Below, piece by piece: positions 5,871-12,704 of a DNA stretch of 27,615 bases. Each line of letters opens with the position of its first letter. The stretch's first letter is position 1. This stretch comes from Cyanobacteria bacterium HKST-UBA02. GTDB taxonomy: Bacteria > Cyanobacteriota > Vampirovibrionia > Obscuribacterales > Obscuribacteraceae. A model generated the notes under the pieces. That model worked only from the letters and a program-made list of their open reading frames with translations, was not told the origin of the DNA and searched no databases. Where the stretch lies: NCBI GenBank assembly GCA_020431945.1, contig JAGQHH010000179.1:1-27615 (forward strand), given 5' to 3'. The translations under genes and the position numbers were made by a program.

Positions 5871-7874
5871 ATGTTCAGCAACCAGTACAACATTCCGAAA
5901 CAGCACTACCGTGTCGATAACTATCCGACTGTGGAGGAGCTACAGCAGTACATCAAGAAGGCGCAGAGCATCACCGGAATCAAGCACTGCTTCTACTGGG
6001 TAGAGCCCGAGTCCCAGAACCAGTACACCCTCACTATCCACTTCCCGGAGAAAGAAGGCAGCATTCCCGAATGGTGGATGCATACCAAGAGCGAGTTCGG
6101 TCCCAAGATGCTCTGGTTCTACCGGACCTCCGACCTGTCCATCATCTACCCCCAGATCCTCCAGGCGGTAGGCGCTCCCGACCCCATGGCCGAAGAGGAG
6201 GAAGAGGCGAAGTCGCTTACCGAGAGGCTGGGACAGCGCGGACAGAGCGTCTATGCCACTCCCGGCAGTACGCTCAAGAAGGAGCTTTCCGAGACAGGCA
6301 GCCGCATTGCCATTGCCAAGCTTCTCACAGGCGATCTCAGCACCCTGCCTCTATCATCGATCCTCCAGACTGCAGCCAAGGAGAGCGCCACCGGGAGATT
6401 GCTCATTCAGAGCAGCAACGGTGAGTGTTTCATCACTTTCGTCCACGGTAATCCGGTGCACGCCACCACTCCCCGGGGAGAGGGGCTGGAAGCCCTGATC
6501 GAAGTATTCACCTGGGGGGACGGCCAGATCACTTTCAACCAGGGAACCAAGCCGGACAAGAACACCATCCAGACACCGGTCGATCAGATTGTCTACAAAG
6601 GTGCCCAGCTCATCGAGAATATCGGCTACCTCCAGGACAACGGCATAAACGAATCCAGCACTCTCAGGCGAGCCAATATGCAGCTCTCCGAGCAGCAGTT
6701 CGAGCAGCTGATCCTGCAGGGCCCGCCGCTGGGACTGGAGCTCCAGAAGCGCTTTTTCCAGAATCTCGATGGCAATCGCAATTTGCAGGACATCGCTGCT
6801 TTCCTTCTCCTCAGCGAAAGCCAGTGGATTGGCGTCGTCGCCAATTTGATGCGCCTTGGTCTGGTACAGTCCCCCAACGGCAAGCCCTTTGTTACTCAGC
6901 AAGCCCCGCCTCCCGCGCCGGCACAGGCACCGGCTCAAGCGGCAGCACCGCCGGTTCAAGCCGCAGCAACTCCCGGTGCAGCACCGATGTCGAACCAGAG
7001 TATTCCACCGCATATGATGGCAACCACTACTGGTGGATCCCAGGCCGTTGGCGGCCCCGCGCCCGCTCCGGCAACCGCACCGAAGAATCCCGGCTTTCCG
7101 CCTCAATCTAAATCCGTCCAGGAGAAAGCCATCGAAAGCCGCTCTCATTTTCAACAGCAGCTCAAGGCCCAGATGAACACCATGGACAAGGGTCCGGACG
7201 GTCCCGCCAGCCCGCCCCCCATGTCCCGGGTAGCATCTCTGCAAGGCAGCCTCACCGGCGCGCCATCGCCGGCGGTGGAAGCCTTTATGACCAGCTCCGG
7301 CACCTATGAGTTCGTGACTTCGTCGCAGCTGGGCATTCAGACCGAAGAAGTAAAGTTCGACTTCAACTCGTCAAAGGCGGTCTGGTCGGCGCTCTGCAAC
7401 ACAGACACCCGCATCCTCACTTTCGAAGCCTTCGAAATGTTTCTCGACCGAGAATTCGCCAGAGCCTATCACTTCAGCGCCGCCTTTTCTCTGATCGTCT
7501 TCTCGATGAAACTATCCAAGTCGAACGATCCTTCCCGCACCGCCTCTGATACCATACACGATGTCGTCCGGGCAATCGGCAAAATCAAGAACGACGTGGA
7601 TATTTTCGGGCATTTCGGAGAACGCGGCTATGGACTGATCTTGCCGGGTGCCAATGCGAGCCAGGCGGTGTCAATGGTCGACAAAATCACCACCAATCTC
7701 ACGAAATTCTCGCCTTCCCTGGCCAACAACAGACCGATCATGTTTTTCGGCATCGCCTCCGTTCCCCAGGATGCCCAGGATGTCGGAAGCTTGATGTCCA
7801 ATGCCCAGGTAGCGATGCTGGAAGCCTCCAAGCGCAACGTTACCCGCTTCCAGTTCAGAGAGCTTACAAGCTGA
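5871..7874 (+). CDS. PATAN/DUF4388 protein with degenerate GGDEF-like domain
   Basis: The 667-aa protein has an N-terminal unassigned domain (1-110), an acidic stretch (EEEEEE near 110), and a DUF4388 (PatA N-terminal, PATAN) domain at about 154-225 (GDLSTLPLSSILQ... ATGRLLI... GQITF). A helical winged-helix-like part (about 270-335) follows, then a Pro/Ala/Gln-rich linker (about 341-465). The C-terminal domain (about 514-665) resembles GGDEF in fold pattern (FEMFLDREFARA... IFGHFGERGYGLILPG). The catalytic GGDEF signature is replaced by GERGY (583-587), so diguanylate cyclase activity is unlikely and a regulatory or binding role is more probable. DUF4388 proteins are common in two-component and gliding-signalling networks. 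It is cytoplasmic, with no membrane segment. ATG 5871 follows an in-frame stop immediately, so no longer N-terminus is possible. One base separates its stop from the convergent TPR gene. Confidence 0.8.
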   Translation: MFSNQYNIPKQHYRVDNYPTVEELQQYIKKAQSITGIKHCFYWVEPESQNQYTLTIHFPEKEGSIPEWWMHTKSEFGPKMLWFYRTSDLSIIYPQILQAVGAPDPMAEEEEEAKSLTERLGQRGQSVYATPGSTLKKELSETGSRIAIAKLLTGDLSTLPLSSILQTAAKESATGRLLIQSSNGECFITFVHGNPVHATTPRGEGLEALIEVFTWGDGQITFNQGTKPDKNTIQTPVDQIVYKGAQLIENIGYLQDNGINESSTLRRANMQLSEQQFEQLILQGPPLGLELQKRFFQNLDGNRNLQDIAAFLLLSESQWIGVVANLMRLGLVQSPNGKPFVTQQAPPPAPAQAPAQAAAPPVQAAATPGAAPMSNQSIPPHMMATTTGGSQAVGGPAPAPATAPKNPGFPPQSKSVQEKAIESRSHFQQQLKAQMNTMDKGPDGPASPPPMSRVASLQGSLTGAPSPAVEAFMTSSGTYEFVTSSQLGIQTEEVKFDFNSSKAVWSALCNTDTRILTFEAFEMFLDREFARAYHFSAAFSLIVFSMKLSKSNDPSRTASDTIHDVVRAIGKIKNDVDIFGHFGERGYGLILPGANASQAVSMVDKITTNLTKFSPSLANNRPIMFFGIASVPQDAQDVGSLMSNAQVAMLEASKRNVTRFQFRELTS

Positions 7875-7875
7875 A

Positions 7876-9492
7876 TCAGCTCTTTTTGCCGCCCTTGCCT
7901 TTGCTCTTCTTGGACTTGCTCGTAGAGCCCTTTTTCTTGCCGGCGTCCTTCTCCGGCTTCGCTTCGGCAGCGGGATCGGCCTTCTTTTCTTCTTTCTGTT
8001 CTTGCTTCTTAGCCTGCGGTTTCGCTTCTGACTTTCCTTCCTGCTTCTCTTCTGCTTTTACCGCATCAATTTTGTCAGAGGAAGCTTCCGGGCGAAAATC
8101 GAGACTTACCGCCACGACCTGGTCTTTATCCTCAGCCGCTCCGTCCTTTTTCGATTCAGAATCGGATCCGGAGCCTGATCCGGCACCAGCTTTCTTTTTG
8201 GTGCTAGTTTTTTTCGATGAGGCCTTTGCTTTCTCCCCGATGCCTTCGCTCTTGAAGAGATCGAGCAGGGGATCGAGAACGAGCTTCGGCATCCTGAATA
8301 CATGCTCGGTGCCGCTGGTGGAATTGATCACCAGCTTGCCCGAATCACTGGTGACGGAGCTCACCTCGTCTCGCTGAATGCTGACCCTGGTGGCGCCGAA
8401 AGAGCGGGAAACGAGCTCGGGCACGAATACCAGGCGTTTGCTGGTGATGATGAAGCGGCCCGGCTTGTCCTTGTACATGGCAAGGAAAAAGGAACGCACA
8501 AGATCTTCGCCCGGCTGCGGACTGAAACGGGCACCGAATACGATGGCGGCGAAAATCGCGCCGAACACTATGAAGATTCCGGCCCAGACCGAGATGAACA
8601 TACCCATGAAGGGCTCCCATGAGCCTTTCAGACGAAGGGAGTTGGCCTTGAGACCTTCCCGAAGCGCCCCGGGGAGGTCGCCTGTATTCGACAGGGACCA
8701 GCCGTAGTGGCCATGGGCTTCAGGGTCGCCGGGAGCGAGCTCGACAGCTTGCCTGTATGCGTCCCTCTGCTTCTCTTTCTGATCGAGCTTGCCGTAGGCA
8801 TTGCCCAGACCGATATAGATGGTTGCATTTCTCTTTTCGAGACTGGCTGCTTTCTCGAAAGCGGTAACTGCCTTTTCCGCCTGTCCGTCCTGGAGATAGA
8901 TATCCGCAAGATATCTATGAGCCAGAGGATTCTCGGGCTCGAGCTCGATAGCCTTGCTGAGAGTCTTGATCGCCGGATCGAAGTATGACTCGCTCCCTTC
9001 CGAATAGCCCAGAATAATGTATGGATAAGCCTGATCCGGGGTCAGCTTGATGGCGATCTTGGCATGACGCACAGCGGATCGCAGGCGGTTGACCTGGGTA
9101 TAGAGCCAGGCCAGCTCGGAATGATAAATGCTTCTGTTGGGATCGATAGTGACAGCCATCTCCATCTCTTTGACGGCATCTTCGATTCTGCCTACTCGAT
9201 AGAGAGCCTTGGCCAGGCGTTGCCTGAGACCGGCATTCTCTTTCTCGAGCTCTACAGCCTTCTGATAGACCCGGACAGCGTCTTCGCCCTTGCCTTCCTT
9301 GAGAAGAGCCTGACCCCGGCTGATCAGCTCACCAACCGATTGAGCATCGGCAGCCTTGCTGCCCCTGGTGCCACCGGCGGCACCACCGTCATCCGCCAGA
9401 GCCGGGGATGAGCAGCAGAGCGCCAGGCTCATGGCCACTAGAGAGAAGGCGGCTAACGGTCTTGTCCTGTTCGACTGTTGGATATTTCTCAC
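7876..9492 (-). CDS. Exported TPR protein with transmembrane helix and GRAM/PH-like domain
   Basis: The 538-aa protein starts at GTG 9492; a stop codon lies seven codons upstream in frame, so little else is possible. A Sec signal peptide (about 1-33, ending SPALA-DD) is followed by about seven TPRs (54-285) and one membrane helix (about 297-319, FISVWAGIFIVFGAIFAAIV). A compact beta domain follows at 332-415, whose core FIITSKRLVFVPE is the hallmark of GRAM/bacterial-PH folds. The tail (420-538) is very rich in Lys, Glu, Ala and Ser and is probably disordered. The likely topology puts the TPRs in the periplasm and the GRAM-like domain and tail in the cytoplasm, as if linking envelope assembly to the inner membrane. 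Lipid or protein binding by the GRAM part is inferred from the family. The gene is transcribed away from the response regulator operon. Confidence 0.8.
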   Translation of the reverse strand: MRNIQQSNRTRPLAAFSLVAMSLALCCSSPALADDGGAAGGTRGSKAADAQSVGELISRGQALLKEGKGEDAVRVYQKAVELEKENAGLRQRLAKALYRVGRIEDAVKEMEMAVTIDPNRSIYHSELAWLYTQVNRLRSAVRHAKIAIKLTPDQAYPYIILGYSEGSESYFDPAIKTLSKAIELEPENPLAHRYLADIYLQDGQAEKAVTAFEKAASLEKRNATIYIGLGNAYGKLDQKEKQRDAYRQAVELAPGDPEAHGHYGWSLSNTGDLPGALREGLKANSLRLKGSWEPFMGMFISVWAGIFIVFGAIFAAIVFGARFSPQPGEDLVRSFFLAMYKDKPGRFIITSKRLVFVPELVSRSFGATRVSIQRDEVSSVTSDSGKLVINSTSGTEHVFRMPKLVLDPLLDLFKSEGIGEKAKASSKKTSTKKKAGAGSGSGSDSESKKDGAAEDKDQVVAVSLDFRPEASSDKIDAVKAEEKQEGKSEAKPQAKKQEQKEEKKADPAAEAKPEKDAGKKKGSTSKSKKSKGKGGKKS

Positions 9493-9537
9493 GGCTCGAT
9501 TTTTAGTAAGAGTTCACAAAAAGTACTATATGCCATA

Positions 9538-9565
9538 TTGGCCGTCAGGACAACCGCGAGATAAT
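9538..9565 (+). promoter_or_regulatory. Candidate promoter of the response-regulator operon
   Basis: TTGGCC (9538-9543) and GATAAT (9560-9565) are spaced 16 bp apart, 28 bases before ATG 9594. A second GATAAT stands at 9572-9577. The intergenic space is only 101 bp and must also carry the promoter of the divergent TPR gene. Confidence 0.35.
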
Positions 9566-9593
9566 CCTGCGGATAATGTAATATGATCAGGCA

Positions 9594-10247
9594 ATGGAAG
9601 AAGCTATAAAAGTCCTGCTGATAGACGATCAGGAAGAGGTGCGCGACATGCTCTGCCTGAGGCTGAGCGTCGAAAGCGGCTTGAGCATAGTCGGAGCCGC
9701 ATCATCCGGATACGAGGGGATCATCATGGCCGAGCGCACCGGGGCTGATGTTATCCTCACCGACCTGAGAATGCCTGGTCTCGATGGAATCAAGACGACC
9801 CAGGAAATCTTCCGCCGCTGCAGCGAAAAGCGCCCCAAGATTATCGTCATGACTGCTTTCGACGACGATGAGTATGTGCTCGAAGCAATCGAGGCCGGGG
9901 CTTCGGGCTACCTGCTCAAAGACACCAAAATCGAGGACCTGGCCAATGCCATCCGTCTGGTCCATTCCGGCAGCCAGCAGTTCGCCGAGAAGCTCGAGCA
10001 AAGAGTGCTCGGGCGCTTGCGCGCTTATTCGGACCGCCTGGATGGAAGCGAAGCCAGGTTCATGACTGAGCGCGACTCCAAAATCACCCAGCTTCTCTCC
10101 CAGGGAAAATCCGACACCGAAATAGCCGACCATCTCAATATCGGTCCCGTAGAGCTCAAACAGCACCTGGACAATCTCAAGAACCGCCTTGGTCTGAAAG
10201 ACAGACAAGCCCTGGTTCTCTGGTCTATGCGCCAGACTCTGGGGTGA
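9594..10247 (+). CDS. NarL/FixJ-type response regulator
   Basis: The protein is 217 aa, the normal size for this class. The receiver domain (about 5-122) has the acidic pair D11-D12, the phosphoacceptor D57 in LTDLRMPG, the switch T87 and K109 (YLLKD), so it should be phosphorylatable. The C-terminal part (about 150-212) follows the LuxR/GerE helix-turn-helix pattern: TERDSKITQLLSQGKSDTEIADHL then ELKQHLDNLKNRLGL. The usual STVKTH recognition segment is changed to PVELKQH, so DNA specificity is probably unusual. No histidine kinase is adjacent, so it is an orphan here; the kinase at 21481-23613 is paired with its own regulator. It is the first gene of a tight plus-strand run, with only 13 bases before the CoA-transferase gene, and may regulate that operon. 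Confidence 0.88.
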   Translation: MEEAIKVLLIDDQEEVRDMLCLRLSVESGLSIVGAASSGYEGIIMAERTGADVILTDLRMPGLDGIKTTQEIFRRCSEKRPKIIVMTAFDDDEYVLEAIEAGASGYLLKDTKIEDLANAIRLVHSGSQQFAEKLEQRVLGRLRAYSDRLDGSEARFMTERDSKITQLLSQGKSDTEIADHLNIGPVELKQHLDNLKNRLGLKDRQALVLWSMRQTLG

Positions 10248-10260
10248 GATAGCGAAAAAA

Positions 10261-11445
10261 ATGGACCAACCCCTCAAAGGAATCCGCGTTCTCGACTTCA
10301 CCCATCTCCTTCCCGGGGAGCTCCTCTCGGCCCTGCTCAGCGATCTGGGCGCCGAGATAGTCCGGATCGAGGCCCCATCCCGCGGGCTCGCCCATCGATT
10401 GCCACCGGTAGTGGAAGGCGAGAGCCTCTATTACTGGGCTCTCAACAAGCGCAAAAAACGTCTGGTAATCAACCTCAAAGACGAGCGCGGCAAAGAAATA
10501 GCCTTCCGACTGGCGGGGAGCTTCGATCTGGTTATCGAGAATTTCCGCCCCGGGGTCATGGAGAGACTCGGGCTCGGCTATGAGAGCCTGGCGGCTCTCA
10601 ATCCGGCAATCATCTATTGCTCGATATCGGGCTACGGCAAAAACTCGAAAGAAGCCCTGAAACCTGCCCATGATTTGAATCTCGTAGCCGAAGCCGGGGT
10701 CCTGGATCTCAACCGCCGACAGGGCGAAAGACCGGTGATACCGGCCATTCCGATTTCGGATTATATGTCAGGGCTCCTGGCTGCTCTATCGGTGGTCTCG
10801 GCGCTCTATAAGCGGAGGGAGACCGGCAGAGGAGAGCACCTGGACATCGGCATGCTGGACAGCGCCCTGTCCTCTCTGAACATTCTTGCCTCCATGGCAA
10901 TGTACACCGGTCTGGAACCGGAAGAGGGCGATTTCATCTATCCCCGGGAGATGCCGGACTACAATGTCTACCGCACCGGTGACGGTCGCTTTCTCGCCGT
11001 TGCTTCCCTGGAAGACCCTTTCTGGAAGACTTTCTGCGAGAAGATAGGCCGCCCCGATTTGCTCGACGCGAGAAAGAAAAACCGCGATCAGGAGCTCATC
11101 GAAGACATCGCTTCGGTAATCGAGGGCAAGACCCTGGCCGAATGGGAAGCGATATTCGAAGACGCCGATTGCTGCGTCTCCCCGGTCAACACCCTGGCAG
11201 AAGCCCTGGAGCGATTCCCTCTTTTCGAGCGCGGCATGCTGGACGAGCTTTTCCATCCCACCCTTGGCAATATCAAACAAGTGGTCTTCCCGGTGGACCG
11301 CAAACTCCGGAACGCCAGCAAGGAACCCCATATTGTGAATGGTTATAACGATGTACAATCGCTCCTGGAAAATGCAGGCTACACACGCGCCGAAATAGAT
11401 ACACTGGTTCAGGGGAAGGTCGTCTCCCACCAGCAGTGCGACTGA
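10261..11445 (+). CDS. CaiB/BaiF-type CoA-transferase or alpha-methylacyl-CoA racemase homologue
   Basis: The 394-aa protein matches family III CoA-transferases in length and order. It opens with LKGIRVLDFTHLLPG, then the LGAEIVRIE strand, FRPGVMERLGLGYE, and the SISGYG strand. A H137-D138 pair (PAHDLN) and D167 (PISDYMSG) are visible. The His/Asp spacing of 30 residues equals that of the catalytic pair in alpha-methylacyl-CoA racemase (His126/Asp156 in the mycobacterial enzyme). Strict CoA-transferases of this family use a single Asp, so a racemase-like or related acyl-CoA reaction is favoured over simple CoA exchange. It is cytosolic. The start follows the regulator stop by 13 bases and no strong Shine-Dalgarno is visible. 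Its operon partners (Rieske oxygenase, glycosyltransferase) suggest modification of a branched or aromatic acid, which is inference. Confidence 0.85.
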   Translation: MDQPLKGIRVLDFTHLLPGELLSALLSDLGAEIVRIEAPSRGLAHRLPPVVEGESLYYWALNKRKKRLVINLKDERGKEIAFRLAGSFDLVIENFRPGVMERLGLGYESLAALNPAIIYCSISGYGKNSKEALKPAHDLNLVAEAGVLDLNRRQGERPVIPAIPISDYMSGLLAALSVVSALYKRRETGRGEHLDIGMLDSALSSLNILASMAMYTGLEPEEGDFIYPREMPDYNVYRTGDGRFLAVASLEDPFWKTFCEKIGRPDLLDARKKNRDQELIEDIASVIEGKTLAEWEAIFEDADCCVSPVNTLAEALERFPLFERGMLDELFHPTLGNIKQVVFPVDRKLRNASKEPHIVNGYNDVQSLLENAGYTRAEIDTLVQGKVVSHQQCD

Positions 11446-11475
11446 CGACTCTTTGCAACATGGTGAAATTGGAAG

Positions 11476-12702
11476 ATGGTCGGAAATCAACCTCAGGTTG
11501 AAGAGGAGCAGGAAAATCGATCGGATTTGCGTCTCGGGCAGGTACTCATTGATCTGGGCATGCTCACCGAGAAGCAGCTCGACCAGGCCCTGAGAGTCGC
11601 CCAGCAACTGGGTCTGCCGGTAGGACGTGTCCTGGTCATGTATGAGTACGTCCCGGAGCGCCATCTCCACGCTGCGGTGCAGGTTCAGTCCCTGCTCAAG
11701 GACGAGCTCATGAGCCTCCACACTGCCAGGCACCTGGCGTCAGTGATCATCAATAACGACGACATAACTTTCGAGGAAGCCCTGGCGGCAGTGGACTGGA
11801 AACGCCCCAAGGCCTCCGGCACCAACAAGCTCGGCGAGCTCCTCCTGGCAGCCGGCTTCGTCAATCAAAAGCAGCTCGAGGACGCTCTGCTCAAGAGTAA
11901 ATCCTCCGGTGTGCCGTTCGGCAGACTGCTGGTTCTCAATTCGATTCTCTCCGAAGCTCTCCTGGCATCGGCTCTCAACGCTCAGATTCTGGTGCGGGAC
12001 GGCAAGATTACCAGGGAGCAGGCTGTGCAGGGTCTCATCGCCGCCCGTGAAAGACAGATCGTGGTAGAGCTGCCCCTGATCGAGAGCGGCTATTACAGGC
12101 TGCCTGCCAAGCACACCATCAGGCTCGGCGAGCTTCTGGTTCTGGCCGGTCTGATGAGCGAAAGCGATCTCATGTACGCGGTAGAGGTCGGTCTGATCAA
12201 CCGCAAGCCGATCGGGCAGGTCCTGGTGGAGCTGCAATACATCAGCAAAGAGGTTCTCGATGAAGCCCTCAAGCTTCAGGGCGAGATCATATCCGGTGCC
12301 GTCGCACCGATGCTGGCAGCCCGCAGGCTCACCGAGCTTCACCACAAAGGCTCGAGCGATGAGCAAGAACCACCGGCGGTGCCCGACTTCGACGAGATTC
12401 CGGAAGTCACCGTCTCGCTGAGCCAGTTTCTCTCTCTGGTGGGTGTCGTCAACGATGATGATATTCGCAAAGCCATCGAGATCGGTGTGGACAACCCGCA
12501 TATCCTCGGGCGCATGCTATTGCTCGCCGGGGTCATCGACGAGCACACCCTGAAATCCGCCCTGCGCTGCTATTCCCTGATCAGAGAGGGCATACTGGGC
12601 ACCGAGCAAGGATTCATCGCCTTCAACTACAGCCAGCAGAGTGGTATCAGCGTGGACGATGCCCTTCAGGAGCTCGGGGTAGTGTCGGGAGGACCGCTCT
12701 AA
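11476..12702 (+). CDS. Four-repeat T2SSE_N/MshEN-like protein without ATPase
   Basis: The 408-aa protein consists almost entirely of four copies of one unit of about 75-95 residues, at about 18-107, 117-195, 214-288 and 312-405. Each begins with a helix pattern like RLGQVLIDLGMLTEKQLDQAL, continues with hPhGRhLV (as LPVGRVLV, VPFGRLLV, KPIGQVLV, HILGRMLL) and ends with L..AL..Q. This is the pattern of the N-terminal domain of GspE/PilB/MshE secretion and pilus ATPases; MshEN domains of this kind bind c-di-GMP. No Walker motif, signal peptide or membrane segment is present. Repeat 4 is the most diverged. The J-like fusion at 3358-3993 carries the same unit. A cytoplasmic adaptor or ligand sensor is the most reasonable reading, but ligand binding is unproven. 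The end overlaps the likely ATT start of the next gene by one base. Confidence 0.78.
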   Translation: MVGNQPQVEEEQENRSDLRLGQVLIDLGMLTEKQLDQALRVAQQLGLPVGRVLVMYEYVPERHLHAAVQVQSLLKDELMSLHTARHLASVIINNDDITFEEALAAVDWKRPKASGTNKLGELLLAAGFVNQKQLEDALLKSKSSGVPFGRLLVLNSILSEALLASALNAQILVRDGKITREQAVQGLIAARERQIVVELPLIESGYYRLPAKHTIRLGELLVLAGLMSESDLMYAVEVGLINRKPIGQVLVELQYISKEVLDEALKLQGEIISGAVAPMLAARRLTELHHKGSSDEQEPPAVPDFDEIPEVTVSLSQFLSLVGVVNDDDIRKAIEIGVDNPHILGRMLLLAGVIDEHTLKSALRCYSLIREGILGTEQGFIAFNYSQQSGISVDDALQELGVVSGGPL

Positions 12703-12704
12703 TT
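12687..12704 (+). promoter_or_regulatory. Shine-Dalgarno and ATT start deciding the glycosyltransferase N-terminus
   Basis: GGGAGG (12687-12692) stands nine bases before ATT at 12702-12704, overlapping the preceding TAA stop by one base. The reading frame from ATT encodes a hydrophobic helix that the first ATG (12876) would lose, and no in-frame ATG, GTG or TTG is present nearby upstream. Confidence 0.5.

Noticed and set aside
6354..7244. 296-codon minus-strand frame rich in Arg, Cys and Gly
   Set aside because: Antisense to the DUF4388 gene and its Pro/Ala linker; amino-acid composition is not protein-like.
10786..11733. 315-codon minus-strand frame across the CoA-transferase and repeat-protein genes
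   Set aside because: It straddles two well-supported plus-strand genes and has no recognisable features; a codon-bias shadow.
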